37,626 nt of DNA from Paraburkholderia sp. GTDB lineage: Bacteria > Pseudomonadota > Gammaproteobacteria > Burkholderiales > Burkholderiaceae. How positions within the stretch are numbered: the first letter of the stretch is position 1; each line of letters begins with the position of its first letter. The notes beneath the pieces are model-generated. The model worked only from the letters and a program-made list of their open reading frames with translations, made no database searches and was not told the DNA's origin. The position numbers were made by a program, and so were the translations under genes. The stretch is taken from positions 1-37,626 of the forward strand of contig JAITTX010000070.1 of assembly GCA_031286755.1 (NCBI GenBank), in the 5' to 3' direction. Below are positions 1-8,893 of this stretch, one piece after another.

Positions 1-72
1 GCCACCGGCGTCAAGCGCGTGAACCTCACGCGCGAAGATCCGCCGCTGCAGATCAAGCTCGTGCTCGACCAG
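1..72 (+). CDS. lolB: Outer-membrane lipoprotein LolB, C-terminal end only
   Basis: The window opens inside a reading frame whose last recognisable residues are [18 protein letters not shown]. This resembles the C-terminus of betaproteobacterial LolB, the outer-membrane receptor that takes lipoproteins from LolA, and lolB normally precedes ispE. Only about 24 codons are present, so the call rests on the tail motif and on synteny. The expected stop after Gln (70-72) is missing: codon 73-75 is TCA, and the frame stays open through the hairpin at 89-121 into ispE. The family end at LVLDQ is my recollection, not something the window can prove. Confidence 0.6.
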
Positions 73-88
73 TCAAGGAAACGCGCTT

Positions 89-121
89 GGCGGCGGCAAG
101 CACGATGCGCTTGCCGCCGCC
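89..121 (+). terminator. Strong hairpin between lolB and ispE
   Basis: GGCGGCGGCAAGC (89-101) and GCTTGCCGCCGCC (109-121) form a perfect 13-bp stem with a 7-nt loop. There is no T-run, so it is not a classical intrinsic terminator. It may be an mRNA stabiliser or a partial attenuator between lolB and ispE. Its presence suggests this stretch is normally non-coding. Confidence 0.5.
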
Positions 122-135
122 ACGCGCCCAGCATC

Positions 136-1041
136 ATGACCGAAACCCAGGACTCGCTGCGCGATTGCCTCGCGCCCGCGAAACTCAATCTTTTCCTGCA
201 TATCACGGGTCGCCGCCCCAACGGCTATCACGACCTGCAAACCGTTTTCCAGTTGCTTGACTGGGGCGACACGCTGCATTTCAAGCGCCGCCTCGACGGC
301 CGCATCACGCGCACGACTGAAGTCGACGGCGTCCCCGCCGAACACGACCTCACCGTGCGCGCCGCGACATTGCTCAAGCAACATACGGGCACGAGCGAAG
401 GCGTCGAGATCGACATCGAAAAACGCCTGCCAATGGGCGCGGGTCTTGGCGGCGGCAGCTCGGATGCGGCCACCACGCTGCTCGCGCTCAATCGCCTGTG
501 GAAGCTCAATCTGCCGCGCGAGGAATTGCAGGCGCTCGCGCTCAAACTGGGCGCCGACGTACCCTTCTTCGTGTTCGGGAAAAATGCGTTCGCGGAGGGT
601 GTTGGAGAGGCGCTGGAGGCGGTACAATTGCCCCCGCGTCATTTTTTGGTGGTGACGCCGCGGGTTCATGTTCCTACTGCTGAAATTTTTTCAGAAAAGT
701 CATTGACAAGGGACACAAGAGCCTGCACAATAGCAGTCTTTCTTGCACAGCACCTTGCAGGTAGCAAGCAGCAAAACGGATGGCCAGACAGTTTCGGTCA
801 TAACGATATGCAAGCGGTTGTCGCAGGAAAATACGCGGAAGTAGCGCAGGTGCTCGGATGGTTTGAGAACGTCTCAAGCAGCATCGCACCAGCGCGGATG
901 ACCGGGTCGGGCGCAAGTGTTTTCGCAGCGTTCGCCAGTCGTGCTGAAGCAGAAGCAGCGCAAGCGCAGCTTCCGGCAGACTGGAGAAGCGCAGTGACGG
1001 CGAGCCTGGACAAGCATCCACTCTTCGCTTTCGCGGCATAG
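136..1041 (+). CDS. ispE: 4-diphosphocytidyl-2-C-methyl-D-erythritol kinase
   Basis: IspE is a cytosolic GHMP kinase that phosphorylates CDP-ME on the 2-hydroxyl in the MEP isoprenoid pathway. The 301-residue product starts at ATG 136 (MTETQDSL). The [20 protein letters not shown] block lies near the N-terminus, the ATP-binding glycine loop [15 protein letters not shown] follows, and the C-terminal GHMP motif is [10 protein letters not shown]. Length is normal for the family. The frame is open upstream into lolB, but homology begins at about codon 10 of this start. Codon use changes sharply from about 670 to 1000: many AT-rich codons (AAA, TCA, AGA, GCA) appear in an otherwise GC3-rich gene, and an embedded promoter-like element lies at 703-731. 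tRNA-Gln and prs follow. Confidence 0.95.
   Translation: MTETQDSLRDCLAPAKLNLFLHITGRRPNGYHDLQTVFQLLDWGDTLHFKRRLDGRITRTTEVDGVPAEHDLTVRAATLLKQHTGTSEGVEIDIEKRLPMGAGLGGGSSDAATTLLALNRLWKLNLPREELQALALKLGADVPFFVFGKNAFAEGVGEALEAVQLPPRHFLVVTPRVHVPTAEIFSEKSLTRDTRACTIAVFLAQHLAGSKQQNGWPDSFGHNDMQAVVAGKYAEVAQVLGWFENVSSSIAPARMTGSGASVFAAFASRAEAEAAQAQLPADWRSAVTASLDKHPLFAFAA
703..731 (+). promoter_or_regulatory. Candidate sigma-70 promoter inside ispE
   Basis: TTGACA (703-708) matches the -35 consensus perfectly. After exactly 17 nt comes CACAAT (726-731), a 4/6 -10 match. The element lies in an AT-rich patch of the ispE coding sequence and points towards tRNA-Gln and prs. The -35 is written by the codons TTG ACA AGG (L-T-R), which are rare here, as expected if the DNA motif is under selection. 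It probably gives tRNA-Gln/prs a supply independent of lolB-ispE. Confidence 0.55.
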
Positions 1042-1091
1042 TTTTGCGTGGCTGATCGTCCTACCGGTCAGTCAGGCTCGAAGTTGAGTGT

Positions 1092-1168
1092 AGGGGAGTC
1101 GCCAAGTTGGTTAAGGCACCGGATTTTGATTCCGGCATGCGAGGGTTCGAGTCCTTCCTCCCCTGCCA
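1092..1168 (+). tRNA. tRNA-Gln (anticodon UUG)
   Basis: A full cloverleaf can be drawn. The acceptor AGGGGAG pairs with CTCCCCT, the D arm is GCC...GGC, the anticodon stem CCGGA/TCCGG holds loop TTTTGAT (anticodon TTG), and the T arm GAGGG/CCTTC holds loop TTCGAGT. The discriminator is G and CCA is encoded at 1166-1168. The UUG anticodon reads CAA and, by wobble, CAG. It lies 50 nt after ispE and 63 nt before prs, so it is probably processed from a shared transcript. Confidence 0.95.
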
Positions 1169-1231
1169 AAAATTCTAAAGCAGTTCACCCAAGTAGTTCC
1201 TCTCGCCCCCCAAGTCCGCAGCAGGTGCATG

Positions 1232-2188
1232 ATGAGCAGCCATGACGGCCTGATGGTTTTTACTGGCAACGCAAATCCCGCGCTTGCACAGGAAGTCGTC
1301 AAGATCCTCGGTATTCCCCTCGGTAAGGCTATGGTTAGCCGCTTCTCCGACGGTGAGATCCAGGTCGAAATCCAGGAAAACGTGCGCGGCAAGGACGTTT
1401 TCGTCCTCCAGTCGACCAGCGCACCGACCAACGACAACCTGATGGAACTGATGATCATGGTCGATGCGCTCAAGCGCGCATCCGCAGGCCGGATCACCGC
1501 AGCCATCCCCTATTTCGGCTATGCCCGTCAAGACCGCCGCCCCCGTTCGGCGCGCGTCGCCATCTCGGCGAAGGTCGTGGCGAACATGCTGGAAATCGCG
1601 GGCGTCGAGCGGATCATCACGATGGATCTGCATGCTGACCAGATCCAGGGTTTCTTCGATATTCCCGTCGACAACATCTATGCAACGCCCGTGCTGCTCG
1701 GCGATCTGCGCAAGCAGAACTACGAGAACCTGCTGGTCGTTTCGCCGGACGTCGGCGGCGTGGTGCGCGCCCGTGCGCTCGCCAAGCAACTGAACTGCGA
1801 TCTCGCGATCATCGACAAGCGTCGCCCGAAGGCGAACGTCTCCGAAGTGATGAACATCATCGGTGAAGTCGAAGGCCGCACCTGCGTGATCATGGACGAC
1901 ATGGTCGACACCGCGGGCACGCTCTGCAAGGCAGCGCAAGTGCTCAAGGAACGCGGCGCGAAGAAGGTGTTCGCCTACGCCACGCACCCGGTGCTCTCGG
2001 GTGGCGCGGGCGAGCGCATCGCCGCCTCGGCGCTCGACGAGCTGGTCGTGACCGACACGATCGCGCTGGGCGAAGAAGCCCGTTCATGCGCGAAGATCCG
2101 CTCGCTCACGAGCGCGGGTCTGCTGGCGGAAACGTTCTCGCGTATCCGTCGCGGCGACTCGGTGATGTCGCTGTTCGCGGAAAGCTAA
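1232..2188 (+). CDS. prs: Ribose-phosphate pyrophosphokinase (PRPP synthetase)
   Basis: Prs makes PRPP from ribose-5-phosphate and ATP for purine, pyrimidine, histidine, tryptophan and NAD synthesis. The 318-residue protein begins [20 protein letters not shown] and carries the PRPP-binding loop [13 protein letters not shown] (roughly residues 214-226) and the RQDRRPR flexible loop near residue 100. Two ATGs sit back to back at 1229 and 1232. I chose 1232 because the AGG at 1223-1225 is 6 nt from it but only 3 nt from 1229. The gene follows tRNA-Gln and ends just before a strong hairpin. Confidence 0.97.
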   Translation: MSSHDGLMVFTGNANPALAQEVVKILGIPLGKAMVSRFSDGEIQVEIQENVRGKDVFVLQSTSAPTNDNLMELMIMVDALKRASAGRITAAIPYFGYARQDRRPRSARVAISAKVVANMLEIAGVERIITMDLHADQIQGFFDIPVDNIYATPVLLGDLRKQNYENLLVVSPDVGGVVRARALAKQLNCDLAIIDKRRPKANVSEVMNIIGEVEGRTCVIMDDMVDTAGTLCKAAQVLKERGAKKVFAYATHPVLSGGAGERIAASALDELVVTDTIALGEEARSCAKIRSLTSAGLLAETFSRIRRGDSVMSLFAES

Positions 2189-2201
2189 AAAGATTCGCGC
2201 C

Positions 2202-2233
2202 AAAGCGCGGCATTCGCAAGGATGCCGCGCTTT
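2202..2233 (+). terminator. Hairpin after prs
   Basis: AAAGCGCGGCAT (2202-2213) and ATGCCGCGCTTT (2222-2233) make a perfect 12-bp stem with an 8-nt loop, 14 nt after the prs stop. Only three T residues close the 3' arm, so termination may be partial, allowing some read-through into rplY. Confidence 0.6.
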
Positions 2234-2321
2234 AGCGTAATCAGCGCAAGCGGACGAAGGTTTGCGCTGCATCGTTGGGGCCTTCTGGCAGAAATAATGC
2301 CTCAAGGGCCCCGTTTTACTT

Positions 2322-2341
2322 ACTGCCTGGTCGCGGGCAGT
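2322..2341 (+). other. Small leader hairpin before rplY
   Basis: ACTGCC (2322-2327) pairs with GGCAGT (2336-2341), ending 18 nt before the rplY start codon. Many ribosomal-protein mRNAs carry autoregulatory leader structures. This one is short and its role is unknown. Confidence 0.3.
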
Positions 2342-2359
2342 GCATTAACTGAGAACATC

Positions 2360-2968
2360 ATGAAAGTCATCGCTTTCGAACGCAATCTGCAAGGTACGGG
2401 TGCGAGCCGCCGCCTGCGCAACGCTGGCAAGACCCCTGGCATCGTTTACGGTGTCGGCTCGGAGCCGCAACTGGTCGAGCTCGATCACAACGCGCTGTGG
2501 CACGCCCTGAAGAAGGAAGCCTTCCATTCGTCGATTCTCGACCTCGAAGTGGCCGGCAAGTCGCAGCAAGTTCTGCTGCGCGACGTGCAATACCACCCGT
2601 TCCGTCAGCTCGTGCTGCACGTGGACTTCCAGCGTGTCGATCCGAACAAGAAGATCCACACGAAGGTGCCCCTGCACTTCCTGAACCAGGAAACCAACCC
2701 GGCTGTGAAGACGGGCGGCGCGATCATCTCGCACGTTCTGGCTGAAATCGAAGTCCAGTGCCTGCCGAGCCAACTGCCGGAATTCCTCGAAGTCGACCTC
2801 GCGAAGATCGAAGCTGGCCAATCGCTGCACGCCAAGGACATCACGCTGCCCGCAGGCGTGACGCTGGTCCCGCACGTTGAAGCCGAAAACCCGGTGGTCG
2901 CGTCGGCACCCGTGCCCGCTGGCGCCCAGTCGGCTGCTGAAGGCGAAGAAGCACCGGCTGCTGAGTAA
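2360..2968 (+). CDS. rplY: 50S ribosomal protein L25/general stress protein Ctc
   Basis: L25 binds 5S rRNA in the large ribosomal subunit. The 202-residue product ([20 protein letters not shown] at the start) is the long CTC/TL5 form: an N-terminal 5S-binding L25 beta-barrel of about 95 residues followed by the TL5 C-terminal beta domain, ending in an Ala/Glu-rich tail. The start at ATG 2360 matches the conserved N-terminus; the frame is open upstream but unrelated. Shine-Dalgarno complementarity is weak. It lies between prs and pth, as is usual in betaproteobacteria. Confidence 0.95.
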   Translation: MKVIAFERNLQGTGASRRLRNAGKTPGIVYGVGSEPQLVELDHNALWHALKKEAFHSSILDLEVAGKSQQVLLRDVQYHPFRQLVLHVDFQRVDPNKKIHTKVPLHFLNQETNPAVKTGGAIISHVLAEIEVQCLPSQLPEFLEVDLAKIEAGQSLHAKDITLPAGVTLVPHVEAENPVVASAPVPAGAQSAAEGEEAPAAE

Positions 2969-3018
2969 GCACCGCGGCTTTACTGCTCGCTTTACAGCAA
3001 ATAAGCTGATCCTCTCGA

Positions 3019-3037
3019 TCCGTTTCAAAGAAACGGA
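3019..3037 (+). repeat. Short inverted repeat after rplY
   Basis: TCCGTTTC (3019-3026) and GAAACGGA (3030-3037) form an 8-bp stem with loop AAA, just ahead of the rplY terminator. Confidence 0.45.
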
Positions 3038-3044
3038 CGACGTG

Positions 3045-3077
3045 ACCCGCCGAGGTTCGCCCCGGCGGGTTTTTTTT
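3045..3077 (+). terminator. Rho-independent terminator of rplY
   Basis: ACCCGCCG (3045-3052) pairs with CGGCGGGT (3063-3070), followed by a run of eight T residues (3070-3077). It lies about 75 nt after the rplY stop and 60 nt before pth, so it should separate the two genes transcriptionally. Confidence 0.85.
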
Positions 3078-3136
3078 CGCAGTTTTTTCGTACACTTGCG
3101 AATCGTTTCAACGAATTTTGCAGGCGGAACACCACA

Positions 3137-3739
3137 ATGATCAGGTTGATCGTCGGGCTCGGCAATCCGGGCGCCGAATACACGGCAACGCGCCATAACG
3201 CGGGCTTCTGGCTCGTGGACCAGCTTGCGCGCGAAGCCGGCACGACGCTGCGCGACGAACGGCGCTTCCACGGTCACTATGCCAAAGCGCGCCTTTATGG
3301 CGAGGAAGTGCATTTGCTCGAGCCGCAGACCTATATGAACCGCTCGGGACAGTCGGTCGTCGCGCTCGCGGCCTTCTTCAAGATTCTGCCCAATGAGATC
3401 CTCGTCGCCCACGACGAGCTCGACCTGCCGCCCGGCACCGTCAAGCTCAAGCTCGGTGGCGGCAGTGGCGGCCACAACGGCTTGAAGGACATTTCCGCGC
3501 ATCTGTCGACGCAGCAGTACTGGCGCGTGCGCATTGGCATCGGCCATCCGCGCGACCTGATTCCCGAAGGCGCGCGCGTGGGCGCCAGGCCCGACGTTGC
3601 CAACTTCGTCCTCAAGCCGCCGCGGCGCGAGGAGCAGGACGTGATCGACGCATCGATCGAGCGCGCCCTCGCCGTCATGCCCACTTTCGTGAAGGGTGAA
3701 CACGAGCGCGCCGTCATGCAACTGCATCGAAACGGCTGA
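3137..3739 (+). CDS. pth: Peptidyl-tRNA hydrolase
   Basis: Pth cleaves the ester bond of peptidyl-tRNAs that drop off the ribosome and so recycles tRNA. The 200-residue product starts [20 protein letters not shown], which contains the conserved GLGNPG motif and the catalytic His of the TRHN(A/V)G block. The [11 protein letters not shown] segment, the DELDLPPG segment and [13 protein letters not shown] are all present. A GGCGGA Shine-Dalgarno sequence at 3124-3129 supports the ATG at 3137. Length is typical. Confidence 0.96.
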   Translation: MIRLIVGLGNPGAEYTATRHNAGFWLVDQLAREAGTTLRDERRFHGHYAKARLYGEEVHLLEPQTYMNRSGQSVVALAAFFKILPNEILVAHDELDLPPGTVKLKLGGGSGGHNGLKDISAHLSTQQYWRVRIGIGHPRDLIPEGARVGARPDVANFVLKPPRREEQDVIDASIERALAVMPTFVKGEHERAVMQLHRNG

Positions 3740-3808
3740 TATCCGCTGCGCCGCGCGTGCTTTGCGCACGACTGGCAGGTTTATATCGAAGGTTTCAGGG
3801 AGAGCATC

Positions 3809-4906
3809 TTGAGTCGTTACTGGAGTGACATCGTTCATCGCCTCGTGCCGTACGTACCGGGCGAGCAGCCCGCGCTCGCGAAGCCGGTGAAGCTCAACAC
3901 CAACGAGAACCCCTACCCGCCCTCGCTACGCGTGCTCGACGCTATCCGCGCGGAACTCGGCGAAACGGCCGAGTCGCTGCGCCGCTATCCGGATCCGGTT
4001 GCGAAGCGCCTGTGCGCGGCCGTGGCCGCGCATCACGGCATTCGCGCGGATCAGGTGTTCGTCGGCAACGGCTCCGACGAAGTGCTCGCACACGCGTTCC
4101 AGGCGCTGCTCAAGCACGACAAGCCCATCCTCTTTCCCGATATCACCTACAGCTTCTACCCAACCTATGCGCGTCTTTACGGCGTCGACTACTGCACAGT
4201 GCCCGTCGACGCGCAGTTCGCGATTCGCGTGGACGACTATCTCCCGGAGAATGGCGCAACGGGAGCAACGGGCGCGACGAACGGCGGCGTGATCTTCCCG
4301 AATCCGAACGCGCCCACCGGTCACGCGCTGCCGCTCTCCGAGATCGAGCGCGTCGTGGCGGGCAACGCCGATTCGGTCGTGATCGTAGATGAGGCCTATG
4401 TGGATTTCGGCGCGCAATCGGCAATCGCGCTGATCGACCGCTACCCGAACCTGCTCGTCGTGCACACGACGTCGAAATCGCGCTCGCTCGCGGGCATGCG
4501 CGTGGGCTTCGCGTTCGGCCACGCCGATCTGATCGAGGCGCTCAATCGCGTGAAGGACAGCTTCAACTCGTACCCGCTCGACCGCCTCGCGCAGGCTGCG
4601 GCAACGGCGGCCTATGAGGACACCGAGTGGCTGGAAACCACGCGCAAGCGTGTCATGGAGAGCCGCGCGCGGTTGACGGCGTCGCTCGCGGCACTCGGCT
4701 TCGAGGTTGTGCCCTCGGCGGCCAATTTCGTGTTCGCGAAGCATCCCGCTCACGACGCGGCGCAAATTTCCGCGAAGCTGCGCGAGAAGGAGATCTTCGT
4801 GCGCTACTTCAACGCACCGCGCGTGAACCAGCATCTGCGCATCTCGATCGGCACCGACGACGAATGCGATACGTTGATCGAAGCCTTGAAAACAATCGTC
4901 GGCTAA
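3809..4906 (+). CDS. hisC: Histidinol-phosphate aminotransferase
   Basis: HisC is a PLP-dependent class I/II aminotransferase converting imidazole-acetol phosphate to histidinol phosphate. The 365-residue protein shows the family N-terminal [12 protein letters not shown] block, the [10 protein letters not shown] cofactor region, the NPNAPTG motif, the [10 protein letters not shown] motif and the PLP lysine in [15 protein letters not shown] chose the TTG at 3809 because a good AGGGAGAG Shine-Dalgarno sequence (3797-3804) lies just upstream and the protein then starts [10 protein letters not shown]. It stands apart from any his operon, which suggests a second hisC elsewhere in the genome (inference). 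A bidirectional terminator follows. Confidence 0.94.
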   Translation: MSRYWSDIVHRLVPYVPGEQPALAKPVKLNTNENPYPPSLRVLDAIRAELGETAESLRRYPDPVAKRLCAAVAAHHGIRADQVFVGNGSDEVLAHAFQALLKHDKPILFPDITYSFYPTYARLYGVDYCTVPVDAQFAIRVDDYLPENGATGATGATNGGVIFPNPNAPTGHALPLSEIERVVAGNADSVVIVDEAYVDFGAQSAIALIDRYPNLLVVHTTSKSRSLAGMRVGFAFGHADLIEALNRVKDSFNSYPLDRLAQAAATAAYEDTEWLETTRKRVMESRARLTASLAALGFEVVPSAANFVFAKHPAHDAAQISAKLREKEIFVRYFNAPRVNQHLRISIGTDDECDTLIEALKTIVG

Positions 4907-4922
4907 AAAACGCGAATCAACA

Positions 4923-4951
4923 AAAAAAGCGCCTCGATGAGGCGCTTTTTT
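4923..4951. terminator. Bidirectional terminator between hisC and ferredoxin
   Basis: GCGCCTC (4929-4935) and GAGGCGC (4939-4945) with loop GAT are flanked by a matching A-run and T-run, so U-tracts exist on both strands. It serves hisC (plus) and the converging ferredoxin gene (minus). Confidence 0.9.
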
Positions 4952-4982
4952 GTTTTGCACGGCTTTGACGGCAGCCGGCGTG

Positions 4983-5282
<300 letters not shown>

Positions 5283-5295
5283 TTATAGCGCCGCA

Positions 5296-5313
5296 GCCCG
5301 GACCATGCCGGGC
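5296..5313. repeat. Hairpin in the coaD-ferredoxin gap
   Basis: GCCCGG (5296-5301) pairs with CCGGGC (5308-5313). A second hairpin, GCGCACC (5353-5359) with GGTGCGC (5367-5373), lies closer to the coaD stop. Neither has a clear U-tract. The 146-nt gap holds no gene that I can see. Confidence 0.4.
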
Positions 5314-5395
5314 CTTCGAAGCATGCGATCGCTTAAGGAAAGGAGCGAACCGGCGCACCACGATACGGTGCGCGCCACGCTTACTCAGGCACTCG

Positions 5396-5890
5396 TCACG
5401 CCGGGCCGCCGAGTTCGGCCACCTTGTCCTGGAGCCGCTTTTCCACCGAAGGAAACACGAACTTGCTGACATCGCCGCCCAACTGGGCGATTTCGCGCAC
5501 GATTGTGCCCGAAATGAACTGATACTGATCCGACGGCGTCATGAACATGGTCTCGACGTCGGGCAGCAGATAGCGGTTCATGCCCGCCATCTGAAACTCA
5601 TATTCGAAGTCCGACACGGCACGCAGGCCGCGCACGATCACGCGCGCGTTGTTGGTGCGCACGAAATCCTTGAGCAAGCCCTTGAAGCTCATCACCTGAA
5701 CGTTCGGATAGTGGCCGAGCACCTCATGTGCGATGTCGAGCCGCTCTTCGAGCGAGAAGAACGGCTTCTTGTTGCGGCTGTCGGCAACACCAACCACCAG
5801 CGTGTCGAAAATGCTCGACGCGCGCCGCACGAGATCTTCGTGGCCGCGAGTGAGCGGATCGAACGTACCGGGGTACACGGCGACTACCAT
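5396..5890 (-). CDS. coaD: Phosphopantetheine adenylyltransferase
   Basis: CoaD transfers AMP from ATP to 4'-phosphopantetheine, the penultimate step of coenzyme A synthesis. The 164-residue product starts [20 protein letters not shown], which includes the (T/S)FDPxTxGH nucleotidyltransferase signature. The C-terminal [15 protein letters not shown] matches the ISSTxVRE adenylyl-binding motif. The frame is open for 18 codons upstream, but the ATG at 5890 gives the family N-terminus and is preceded by a GGAG Shine-Dalgarno sequence. It sits just downstream of rsmD in the same direction, a common pairing. Confidence 0.96.
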   Translation of the reverse strand: MVVAVYPGTFDPLTRGHEDLVRRASSIFDTLVVGVADSRNKKPFFSLEERLDIAHEVLGHYPNVQVMSFKGLLKDFVRTNNARVIVRGLRAVSDFEYEFQMAGMNRYLLPDVETMFMTPSDQYQFISGTIVREIAQLGGDVSKFVFPSVEKRLQDKVAELGGPA

Positions 5891-6001
5891 GAGGCTTCTC
5901 CTCTCAACAGAAATGGGGCGCGATTTACGGCCTGTGCGCAGCATGCGCGAGTGCCTGCGTGGCGCCTGAAGCCGCCCGCCCGCTTCTTTATCGAACGGGC
6001 A

Positions 6002-6652
6002 TTATTCCTCATTTTCGCGTTGCAGCAAATGATAGCGAACCGCCCCCGCCTTGCCCTCGCGCGCCACGATCCAGCCCGCCAGCGCCGGCTGTGCCGCGCA
6101 ATTCACGGCCTCGCCCGACTCCACGTAGAGCCAGCCATCCGGTGCGACTAGCGGCGCGGCCAGCTCAAGCGAGCGCGCGAGCAGCGCCGCGTCGCCAAAC
6201 GGCGGATCGAGAAACACGACGTCGAACGAGCCCGGCGCGAGATTGGCGGCAAGGCGCAGCGCGTCGGCTTCGGCAACCTCGATTGTGCGGGCGGCAAGGC
6301 GCGCCTGGTTCGCCCGCAGTTGCGCGGCGGCGCGCGCATTGCGCTCGACCATCACCACGCGTGCCGCGCCGCGCGACGCCGCTTCGAAGCCTAGCGCGCC
6401 GCTGCCCGCGAACAGATCGAGGCAGCGCTGGCCATCGAGGCGCTGGCCGAGCCAGTTGAAGAGCGTTTCGCGCACGCGATCGGGCGTGGGCCGCAGGCCC
6501 TCGAGATCGAGCACCGGCAGCGGCGTGCGCTTCCAGTCGCCACCGATGATGCGGATCGTGTGCGTGCCGCCGGCACGGCCAGACGGTGCACCGGGTTGCG
6601 CACCGCGGGCTGGGCGGGCGCCCGGCGGGCGCGGGGAGGATGAACGGGGCAT
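6002..6652 (-). CDS. rsmD: 16S rRNA (guanine(966)-N2)-methyltransferase
   Basis: RsmD methylates G966 of 16S rRNA using SAM. The 216-residue product has the family block IRIIGGDWKRTPLP, then RPTPDRVRETLFNWL, the SAM loop CLDLFAGSGALGFEAASRGA and the catalytic DPPF motif (VVFLDPPFGDAALL). Before the domain lies a low-complexity Pro/Arg/Gly tail of about 30 residues. The ATG at 6652 is the best start, but no clear Shine-Dalgarno sequence is visible and a TTG at 6742 is possible. It is followed by coaD, while ftsY diverges on the other strand. Confidence 0.93.
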   Translation of the reverse strand: MPRSSSPRPPGARPARGAQPGAPSGRAGGTHTIRIIGGDWKRTPLPVLDLEGLRPTPDRVRETLFNWLGQRLDGQRCLDLFAGSGALGFEAASRGAARVVMVERNARAAAQLRANQARLAARTIEVAEADALRLAANLAPGSFDVVFLDPPFGDAALLARSLELAAPLVAPDGWLYVESGEAVNCAAQPALAGWIVAREGKAGAVRYHLLQRENEE

Positions 6653-6840
6653 GCGTTTTTTGCTGAGTGAATCGGTACCGGTGTGCGCCAGCGAGCGCCG
6701 CTCGAACGGCGGCGTGCATGACGCGACGTGCCGTGCGGACAAGCGTCGCGACGGTCAATGCGCGAACGTTACCACAGGGCCGGGCGTGCCCTGGGTGGGT
6801 CCCGCACGCCTGCCGCAACGACGCCCCCGAAAGCGCCTGA

Positions 6841-6846
6841 TAAAAT
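6841..6846 (+). promoter_or_regulatory. Possible -10 element of ftsY
   Basis: TAAAAT lies 88 nt before the ftsY start in the rsmD-ftsY divergent gap. No good -35 is visible at normal spacing, so this is only a weak candidate. Confidence 0.25.
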
Positions 6847-6933
6847 GGCATGTTTTCCACGTGTTGCCCGCTTGAGCCACGTCGATGACCGTCCCGCGGT
6901 CAGACCTGCAGCACGTTTTCCTCACACCAGACC

Positions 6934-8115
6934 ATGTTCAGTTTCTTTAAACGACTCCGGGGCTCGAAGGGCGCCGAAAACGAGGCTGCCGAAACCGACG
7001 CTGCGCCCGAAGCGGCAGCCGCGCCCGATGCGCCCGACAATCAGGACGCAGAGGCTCCGGCCCCGTCTGTCACATCCGCGCCAGCCACGCCTGCCGCGCA
7101 CGCACCCGCTCCGCAGGTCCCGGCGGCGGCGCAAACCGACGATGCCCCGAAGGCTTACGAAGCCGAACTCGAAGCCGTCGAAATCGTCCCGCCGCCCGCG
7201 CCCGACGCCAGCGCGAAGAAGTCGTGGCTCTCGCGTCTGAAATCGGGGCTCTCGAAAACAGGCTCGAACATTCAGAGCATCTTCGTCAACGCGAAGATCG
7301 ACGACGACCTCTACGAAGAGCTCGAAACGGCGCTGCTGATGTCCGACGCGGGTGTCGACGCCACCGAATACCTGCTGGAGACGCTGCGCCAGAAGGTGCG
7401 CGCCGAGCGCCTGACCGACGCCCAGCAAGTGAAGGACGCGCTGCGCCAGTTGCTCGTCGACCTGCTCAAGCCGCTCGAGAAGTCGCTCATGCTGGGTCAC
7501 GCGCAGCCGCTCGTGATGATGATCGCGGGCGTGAACGGCGCGGGCAAGACCACGAGCATCGGCAAGCTCGCGAAGCATATGCAGAGCTTCGACCAGAGCG
7601 TGCTGCTGGCCGCCGGCGACACGTTCCGCGCCGCCGCGCGCGAGCAGCTCGCGATCTGGGGCGAGCGCAACAACGTGACGGTAGTACAGCAGGAAAGCGG
7701 CGACCCGGCCGCCGTGATCTTCGACGCCGTGAGCGCGGCGCGCGCGCGCGGCATCAATGTGGTGATGGCCGACACCGCGGGCCGCCTGCCCACGCAGTTG
7801 CACCTGATGGACGAGCTCAAGAAGGTCAAGCGCGTGATCGGCAAGGCGCTCGATGGCGCGCCGCACGAAGTGCTGCTGGTGATCGACGCGAACACGGGTC
7901 AGAACGCGCTCACCCAGGTGAAGGTGTTCGACGACGCGCTCGGCCTGACCGGCCTCGTCGTCACGAAGCTCGATGGCACCGCGAAGGGCGGCATCCTCGC
8001 TGCCATCGCGCGCCAGCGTCCGATTCCCGTGTACTTCATCGGCGTGGGCGAAAAGGTCGAGGACCTGCAACCGTTCGTGGCCGAGGAATTCGCGGACGCG
8101 CTGCTGGGGAACTGA
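6934..8115 (+). CDS. ftsY: Signal recognition particle receptor FtsY
   Basis: FtsY is the membrane-associated SRP receptor GTPase that docks ribosome-nascent chains at the Sec translocon. The 393-residue protein begins with the membrane-targeting sequence MFSFFKRLRG, then an acidic, Ala/Pro-rich A domain (about 11-95). The N domain covers about 96-185 and the G domain follows, with P-loop GVNGAGKTT (199-207), DTFRAAAREQL, DTAGRLPT, TKLDGTAKGG and the closing GVGEKVEDLQPF. The A domain is short and Ala-rich. A strong terminator follows. ftsE and ftsX, its neighbours in many proteobacteria, are absent here. Confidence 0.97.
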   Translation: MFSFFKRLRGSKGAENEAAETDAAPEAAAAPDAPDNQDAEAPAPSVTSAPATPAAHAPAPQVPAAAQTDDAPKAYEAELEAVEIVPPPAPDASAKKSWLSRLKSGLSKTGSNIQSIFVNAKIDDDLYEELETALLMSDAGVDATEYLLETLRQKVRAERLTDAQQVKDALRQLLVDLLKPLEKSLMLGHAQPLVMMIAGVNGAGKTTSIGKLAKHMQSFDQSVLLAAGDTFRAAAREQLAIWGERNNVTVVQQESGDPAAVIFDAVSAARARGINVVMADTAGRLPTQLHLMDELKKVKRVIGKALDGAPHEVLLVIDANTGQNALTQVKVFDDALGLTGLVVTKLDGTAKGGILAAIARQRPIPVYFIGVGEKVEDLQPFVAEEFADALLGN

Positions 8116-8154
8116 TCCCGTTTTCAGCCGCTACCAGGGCGCGCGCCAAAACAC

Positions 8155-8188
8155 AAAAGGCGTCGTTCTCGCGAACGACGCCTTTTTT
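8155..8188 (+). terminator. Rho-independent terminator of ftsY
   Basis: GGCGTCGTTC (8159-8168) and GAACGACGCC (8173-8182) form a 10-bp stem with loop TCGC, followed by six T residues. Four A residues precede the stem, so it may also act on the converging maiA transcript. Confidence 0.9.
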
Positions 8189-8215
8189 CATGCGCTCATG
8201 CACGAGCGCCCCGCT

Positions 8216-8863
8216 TCACTCCGCGTCCGGCTGCACGCCCGGCGCCGCGCGCACGAATGCATCGAGCTGCACGGCATGGTCGTGAATGCGCTGGATGGTG
8301 GGATAGCGCGTCGTGTCGATCTCGAAGCGATGCGCGTTGTAGATCTGCGGCACGAGGCACAGGTCGGCGAGCGTCGGCGTATCGCCATAACAGAGCTTGC
8401 CCGTGCGCGGGTCGTTCGCGAGACGCTCCTCCAGCGTGGCGAACCCGGCTTCGATCCAATGCCGGTACCAGGCATCCTTCGCCGCATCGTCCACGCCCAG
8501 TGTGCGCTTCAGGTACCTCAGCACGCGCAGGTTGTCGAGCGGATGGATCTCGCACGCGATCTGCAGCGCGATCGAGCGCACGTGTGCACGATCGAGCGAC
8601 GACTTCGGCAACAACGGCGGCTCGGGATGCGTCTCCTCGAGATACTCGATGATCGCGAGCGACTGCTGGATCGTGTGATTGTCGTCGTCGATGAACGACG
8701 GCACGATCGCGTCCGGATTGATCTTGCGGTACTCGGATTTGAGTTGCTCGCCGCCCTGGCGCACCAGATGCACCGGCACGTACTCGTACGGCAGCCCCTT
8801 CAGGTTCAGCGCGATGCGTACGCGATATGACGCCGAACTGCGGAAATAGCTATAAAGCTTCAT
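8216..8863 (-). CDS. maiA: Maleylacetoacetate/maleylpyruvate isomerase (zeta-class GST)
   Basis: This enzyme isomerises the cis ring-cleavage product of homogentisate or gentisate to the trans form, using glutathione. The 215-residue protein has an N-terminal thioredoxin-fold GST domain with the zeta signature SSASYRVRIALNLKGL (about 9-24), the glutathione-contact segment at PDAIVPSFID and SLAIIEYLEE, then the helical C-terminal domain containing LADLCLVPQIYNA. It is 30 nt downstream of a fumarylacetoacetate/fumarylpyruvate hydrolase gene in the same direction, so the two very likely form an operon. Whether the substrate is maleylacetoacetate (tyrosine route) or maleylpyruvate (gentisate route) cannot be settled from this sequence. 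Confidence 0.9.
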   Translation of the reverse strand: MKLYSYFRSSASYRVRIALNLKGLPYEYVPVHLVRQGGEQLKSEYRKINPDAIVPSFIDDDNHTIQQSLAIIEYLEETHPEPPLLPKSSLDRAHVRSIALQIACEIHPLDNLRVLRYLKRTLGVDDAAKDAWYRHWIEAGFATLEERLANDPRTGKLCYGDTPTLADLCLVPQIYNAHRFEIDTTRYPTIQRIHDHAVQLDAFVRAAPGVQPDAE

Positions 8864-8893
8864 GCTCCCCTCATGTTCCTCTAGCGAACTTCT

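Noticed and set aside
2345..3838. 497-codon minus-strand frame across rplY and pth
   Set aside because: It is antisense to two clear plus-strand genes and crosses the rplY terminator, with no recognisable motif.
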